Source: Sulfitobacter indolifex
Lineage (GTDB): Bacteria; Pseudomonadota; Alphaproteobacteria; Rhodobacterales; Rhodobacteraceae
Direction: 5' to 3'
DNA: 64,000 nt
Assembly: GCF_022788655.1 (NCBI RefSeq)
Contig: NZ_CP084951.1
Coordinates: 2,914,001 to 2,978,000, forward strand
In this document: in pieces, positions 60,338-64,000 of the stretch
How the letters are laid out: every line of letters begins with the position of its first letter
Position numbering within the stretch: position 1 is the first letter of the stretch
Made by a program: the position numbers and the translations under genes
The notes under the pieces: generated by a model
What the model was told of the DNA's origin: nothing
What the model saw: the letters and a program-made list of their open reading frames with translations, nothing else
Database searches by the model: none

Positions 60338-61708
60338 ATGGCTCAGCCAACACAACCGCCCCGCCCCCTGCCCGTGCGCGTACCCCTTGTCACCGAACCT
60401 GTCGGTCTGCTTGGTAGCCTTCAAATGGCCCGGCGCAATGTGCTGAGCATTATCCCTAAGATCGCCACAACGCAGCCCATGGTGTCGGGCAAGACCGGCA
60501 AACGCTGGCATATGGTGATGGACCCGGGTGCGATACGGCACGTCTTATTGGATCGGCTAGAGGACTACCCCAAATCAGATGTAACTAAGAACCTGCTGCG
60601 CCCGGCCATTGGCGACTCTCTCTTTATTGCGGAAGGCGCGCACTGGCGCTGGCAACGCCGCGCGGCGGCCCCGGTGTTTTCGCAGCGCAATGTGCGCAAC
60701 CTCGCCCCCGTGATGACAGATGCCGCCGCCCGCGCCGCTGACCGGATTGCCGCCGCAGGGCCGCGCGCGGTCAATATGCTCGACGAGATGGTCACCACCA
60801 CTTTCGACGTGATCGGCGATGTGACCTTTTCCGGCGATGGCACCTTTGACCGCGACAAGGTGCATGGGGCGATTGACGATTATATCGCCGAAGCTGGCAA
60901 GATCAGCCTGTTCGACATTTTGGGCTTTCCCGATTGGCTGCCGCGTCCGGGGCGGATGATGTCGGGCCAAGCGCTGAAGCAGATGAAGGCCATGGCCGAC
61001 AGCGCCATCGAGGCCCGCGTCGCGCGTGGTCACGAGGGCACGCCCGACCTTCTGGATTTGCTCCTCGAAGGCGTCGACCCCAAGACCAAGCGCCAGATGA
61101 ACACCGCTGAGTTGCGCGACAATCTATTAACCTTCATCGTCGCGGGGCATGAGACAACGGCACTGACGCTGGCGTGGTCGATGTATCTGATGGGGTTCGA
61201 TCAAGACATGCAGGCCCGCGCCCGCGCTGAGGTGCAATCGGTTCTCGGCAACCGCCCCTGCACTGGCGAAGACGTGGATGACCTGCCGTTAATCCGAATG
61301 ATCGTCGACGAGGCGCTGAGGCTCTACCCCGCTGCCGGGATCATCTCGCGCACCGCGCAAAAGCACGACACGCTCTGCGACCGCGAAATTCGACCCGGCG
61401 ACACCGTGATGATCCCGATCTACGCGCTTGGCCGTAATGAATTGCTCTGGGACGATCCCGACGCCTTCCGCCCCGAACGTTTTGCAGACCGTAAGGCGAT
61501 TGACCGCTATGCCTATCTGCCCTTTGGCGATGGACCGCGTATTTGCATCGGGGCGAGTTTCGCGCTGCAAGAGGCGGTGATCATCTTGGCCACGCTGCTC
61601 GGGCGGTTCAAGTTCACCCCCGTGCCCGGCAAAGACCCAAAGCCAGTGATGATCCTGACCCTTCGGCCCGAAGGCGGCGTGTGGATGACGGCAGAGCCGC
61701 TGAACTGA
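60338..61708 (+). CDS. Cytochrome P450
   Basis: This 456-residue soluble P450 has the I-helix oxygen-binding motif AGHETTALTL, the K-helix ExxR motif in EALRLYP, and the heme loop FGDGPRICIG with the Cys403 ligand. It lacks an N-terminal membrane anchor. The substrate is unknown; redox partners are not adjacent. I start at ATG 60338 behind GTGAGGA. It is convergent with parC. Confidence 0.94.
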   Translation: MAQPTQPPRPLPVRVPLVTEPVGLLGSLQMARRNVLSIIPKIATTQPMVSGKTGKRWHMVMDPGAIRHVLLDRLEDYPKSDVTKNLLRPAIGDSLFIAEGAHWRWQRRAAAPVFSQRNVRNLAPVMTDAAARAADRIAAAGPRAVNMLDEMVTTTFDVIGDVTFSGDGTFDRDKVHGAIDDYIAEAGKISLFDILGFPDWLPRPGRMMSGQALKQMKAMADSAIEARVARGHEGTPDLLDLLLEGVDPKTKRQMNTAELRDNLLTFIVAGHETTALTLAWSMYLMGFDQDMQARARAEVQSVLGNRPCTGEDVDDLPLIRMIVDEALRLYPAAGIISRTAQKHDTLCDREIRPGDTVMIPIYALGRNELLWDDPDAFRPERFADRKAIDRYAYLPFGDGPRICIGASFALQEAVIILATLLGRFKFTPVPGKDPKPVMILTLRPEGGVWMTAEPLN

Positions 61709-61735
61709 CCCCACTGCAAAGCGGGGCCAACGGGA

Positions 61736-64000
61736 TCAGTTGAATTTATTGTCGCGCGGGAAGCCACGCGGCGCCATGCGACCGGAACTCGCGCGTTTGC
61801 CGGTCCATTCCGCCAGATCGGCCTCGGTGCGCGTGCGCCCTGCGGGGTCTTGCCAGCTTAGGCCCGCGTCGCGCGTAAAGGTGGTGGCATCCGACAGCCC
61901 GCCATCTTTGTATTTCTGCAACCGCACACCCTTGCCGCGCCCCATTTCGGGCAGCTCATCAAGACCAAAGACCAGCACTTTGCGGTTCTCGCCGACGGTC
62001 GCCACACTATCACCCGACACAGGATGACAGACCAACGCCGCGACACCGTCGCCGCGCACGTTCAACACCTGCTTGCCGCTGCGGGTCTGCGCCACGACCT
62101 CATCCTCGGGCACGACGAAACCATCGCCAGCGGAGGACGCCACCAGCAACTTGCGCCCCGGCTGATGAATAAACAGGGACACGATCTGCACCTCATTGGG
62201 CAGATCGACCATCAATCGCAGCGGCTCGCCCATGCCGCGCCCGCCGGGCAGATTGGCGGCGGAAACGGTGTAGAAACGCCCGTTCGAGCCAAAGACCAGC
62301 AAGCGGTCCGTCGTTTCCGCATGGAAGATGAAACGCGGGCCGTCGCCATCCTTGAACTTCAACTCGCGGTTCAGGTCGATATGGCCCGTCATCGCGCGAA
62401 TCCAGCCCATCTGCGAGCAGACCACTGTAATTGGCTCGCGGTCGATCATTGCCTCAATCGGCACGTCCTCAACCTCGCCCGCCGTCTCAAAGGTACTGAG
62501 ACGCTGGCCGCGTTTGATCCCGTCGATGACCCAATCCTTGCCAAACTGCTTTTTCGTCGCGCGCAGTTGGTCGGCGATGGTGGTCCATTGCAGGTCTTCA
62601 TTGTCGAGCAGGTCTTCTAGCCCCGCGCGTTCCGACATCAATGTGTCACGCTCTTTCACCAGCGCATCTTCTTCCAACCGCCGCAAAGACCGCAGACGCA
62701 TGTTGAGAATCGCTTCGGCCTGCACATCCGAAAGACCGTTTTCCCGGCCCGCATAGCTGTGCGGCACGGCGCGGGTGTCACCGCTTTCAGTCAGCACACC
62801 CGTCGCCTGCGCTTCGGCATCGGCGATCACCGCCAGCTTGGACACATCGACACCCGCGAGCGGCGAAATATAGGCGGCTTCATCCATCGCGCGGGCCAGC
62901 GTGTCTTGATGCACCCGGCTCCAGTCCTCATACATCAAGGCGGCTTTGGGGTCGTCATCATAGCGGATGATCTCGATCACGCGGTCGAGGTTCAGGAAGG
63001 CCGTAATCAGGCCCTGCAACACTTCAAGCCGATGGTCGATCTTGTCCATCCGGTGCCGCGAACGGCGCTGAAGCACCTCGCGCCGGTGGTCGAGGAAGGC
63101 GCGCAGCACTTCTTTCAACGAACAAACCTTGGGCGTCTGCCCGTCGATCAACACGTTCATGTTGAGCGAGAAACGGACCTCAAGATCGGAGTTGCGGAAC
63201 AACATCCCCATCAGCACAGCGGGATCGACGTTTTTCGAGCGTGGCTCGATAATCATCCGCACGTCTTCGGCAGATTCGTCGCGCACATCGGCGAGGATCG
63301 GTATCTTCTTGGCTTGAATCAGTTCGGCGATCTTTTCGATCAGCTTGGATTTCTGAACCTGATAGGGGATTTCGGTCACGACAATCTGCCACGCACCGCG
63401 GCCAAGGTCTTCGACCTCCCAACGGCAGCGCAAACGGAACGAGCCGCGACCCGTCCGGTAGGCATTGGCTATATTCTCAGGCGGCTCGACAATCACGCCC
63501 CCGGTGGGGAAGTCAGGGCCGGGCACGTAATTCAGCAGCGTCTCATCACGCGCATCGGGTGTCTTGATCAGGTGAATACAAGCGTCGCACAGTTCGGCAA
63601 TGTTATGCGGCGGGATGTTGGTGGCCATGCCGACAGCAATCCCCGACGAGCCGTTGGCCAGAAGGTTGGGGAACTGCGCGGGCAGCACAACAGGTTCGGT
63701 CAGCGTGCCATCATAATTTTCACGATAATCGACAGCGTTCTCGTTCAGCCCTTCCAACATCGCCTCAGCGACCGCTGTCATCCGCGCTTCGGTATAGCGC
63801 GAGGCAGCGGGATTATCGCCGTCGATATTGCCGAAGTTACCCTGACCGTCGACCAGCGGATAGCGGACGTTAAAGTCCTGCGCCAAACGCGCCATCGCAT
63901 CATAAATCGCGGCATCGCCATGCGGGTGATAGTTCCCCATGACATCGCCCGAAATCTTCGCCGATTTACGAAAGCCACCCGTTGATGACAGCCGCAGCTC
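61736..64000 (-). CDS. parC: DNA topoisomerase IV subunit A (5' part beyond window)
   Basis: This is the C-terminal ~755 residues of a type IIA topoisomerase subunit that decatenates chromosomes. The breakage-reunion domain includes [20 protein letters not shown] and the tyrosine in ASRYTEARM, with [18 protein letters not shown] more like ParC than GyrA. The C-terminal beta-pinwheel follows with weak motif conservation, ending [24 protein letters not shown]. The frame is open to the window edge, so only the N-terminus is missing. It converges with the P450 gene. Confidence 0.92.
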   Translation of the reverse strand, partial: ELRLSSTGGFRKSAKISGDVMGNYHPHGDAAIYDAMARLAQDFNVRYPLVDGQGNFGNIDGDNPAASRYTEARMTAVAEAMLEGLNENAVDYRENYDGTLTEPVVLPAQFPNLLANGSSGIAVGMATNIPPHNIAELCDACIHLIKTPDARDETLLNYVPGPDFPTGGVIVEPPENIANAYRTGRGSFRLRCRWEVEDLGRGAWQIVVTEIPYQVQKSKLIEKIAELIQAKKIPILADVRDESAEDVRMIIEPRSKNVDPAVLMGMLFRNSDLEVRFSLNMNVLIDGQTPKVCSLKEVLRAFLDHRREVLQRRSRHRMDKIDHRLEVLQGLITAFLNLDRVIEIIRYDDDPKAALMYEDWSRVHQDTLARAMDEAAYISPLAGVDVSKLAVIADAEAQATGVLTESGDTRAVPHSYAGRENGLSDVQAEAILNMRLRSLRRLEEDALVKERDTLMSERAGLEDLLDNEDLQWTTIADQLRATKKQFGKDWVIDGIKRGQRLSTFETAGEVEDVPIEAMIDREPITVVCSQMGWIRAMTGHIDLNRELKFKDGDGPRFIFHAETTDRLLVFGSNGRFYTVSAANLPGGRGMGEPLRLMVDLPNEVQIVSLFIHQPGRKLLVASSAGDGFVVPEDEVVAQTRSGKQVLNVRGDGVAALVCHPVSGDSVATVGENRKVLVFGLDELPEMGRGKGVRLQKYKDGGLSDATTFTRDAGLSWQDPAGRTRTEADLAEWTGKRASSGRMAPRGFPRDNKFN

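Overview
The window comes from a high-GC alphaproteobacterium of the family Rhodobacteraceae (Roseobacter group, possibly Sulfitobacter-like). This rests on gene content and order: mreBCD-mrdA-rodA, the mce/DUF1467 pair, the rsmI-yraN-gshB run beside a PBP-activator lipoprotein, an rRNA operon ending in tRNA-fMet, EF-Tu next to tRNA-Trp, and the protein sequences as I recall the families. No species assignment is possible from the sequence alone. It reads as chromosomal housekeeping DNA with a few accessory islets; I see no prophage, intact insertion sequence or CRISPR array.

Layout. 0-4 kb: the glycine cleavage operon (gcvT-gcvH-gcvP, minus strand) behind a tandem glycine riboswitch, then a gamma-glutamylcyclotransferase-like gene and a gltX. 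4-10.3 kb: a secreted MORN-repeat protein, a NAD-synthetase homologue that has lost the key residues of both active sites, an SH3b/DUF1236 secreted protein and an FeS-type photolyase with its SDR partner. 11-13.7 kb: leuA behind a newly read leucine-rich leader peptide and hairpin (attenuator). 13.9-20.5 kb: the rod-shape/elongasome operon mreB-mreC-mreD-mrdA-rodA, followed by a ghrA-like reductase. 20.5-25.3 kb (minus): coaBC-dut-moeB/thiF-M3 oligopeptidase. 25.4-30 kb: rpoH, cobP/cobU-cobC, a GST and comM. 29.7-33 kb (minus): rsmI-yraN-gshB-esterase. 33-41 kb: an LpoA-like lipoprotein, glnD, a CHAP lipoprotein, murJ, a catalytically dead rhomboid homologue and trpS. 41-47.3 kb: small metabolic genes (VOC protein, class II HDAC-like amidohydrolase, nitroreductase, EI24 protein, DUF1467/mce), a response regulator, an acetyltransferase and a hemerythrin protein.

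47.4-48.8 kb holds a compact, apparently undisturbed type II restriction-modification pair: an MT-A70 adenine methyltransferase overlapping a BglII/BstYI-family endonuclease. 48.8-50.6 kb is aspS, with the His signature of a non-discriminating AspRS. 50.8-56.6 kb is a complete rRNA operon on the minus strand, 16S-tRNA-Ala-tRNA-Ile-23S-5S-(terminator-like hairpin)-tRNA-fMet. The order of the two spacer tRNAs is the reverse of the usual Ile-Ala. 57.4-60.2 kb carries tRNA-Trp, a DUF892 ferritin-like protein, tuf and a lipoprotein. The window ends with a cytochrome P450 and most of parC.

The most noteworthy items are the double-dead NadE paralogue, the dead rhomboid, the BstYI-like/MT-A70 system, the leuA attenuator and the swapped spacer tRNAs. 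I did not find a wholly new multi-gene system. All family assignments come from reading translated sequence and motif memory; no database search was run.
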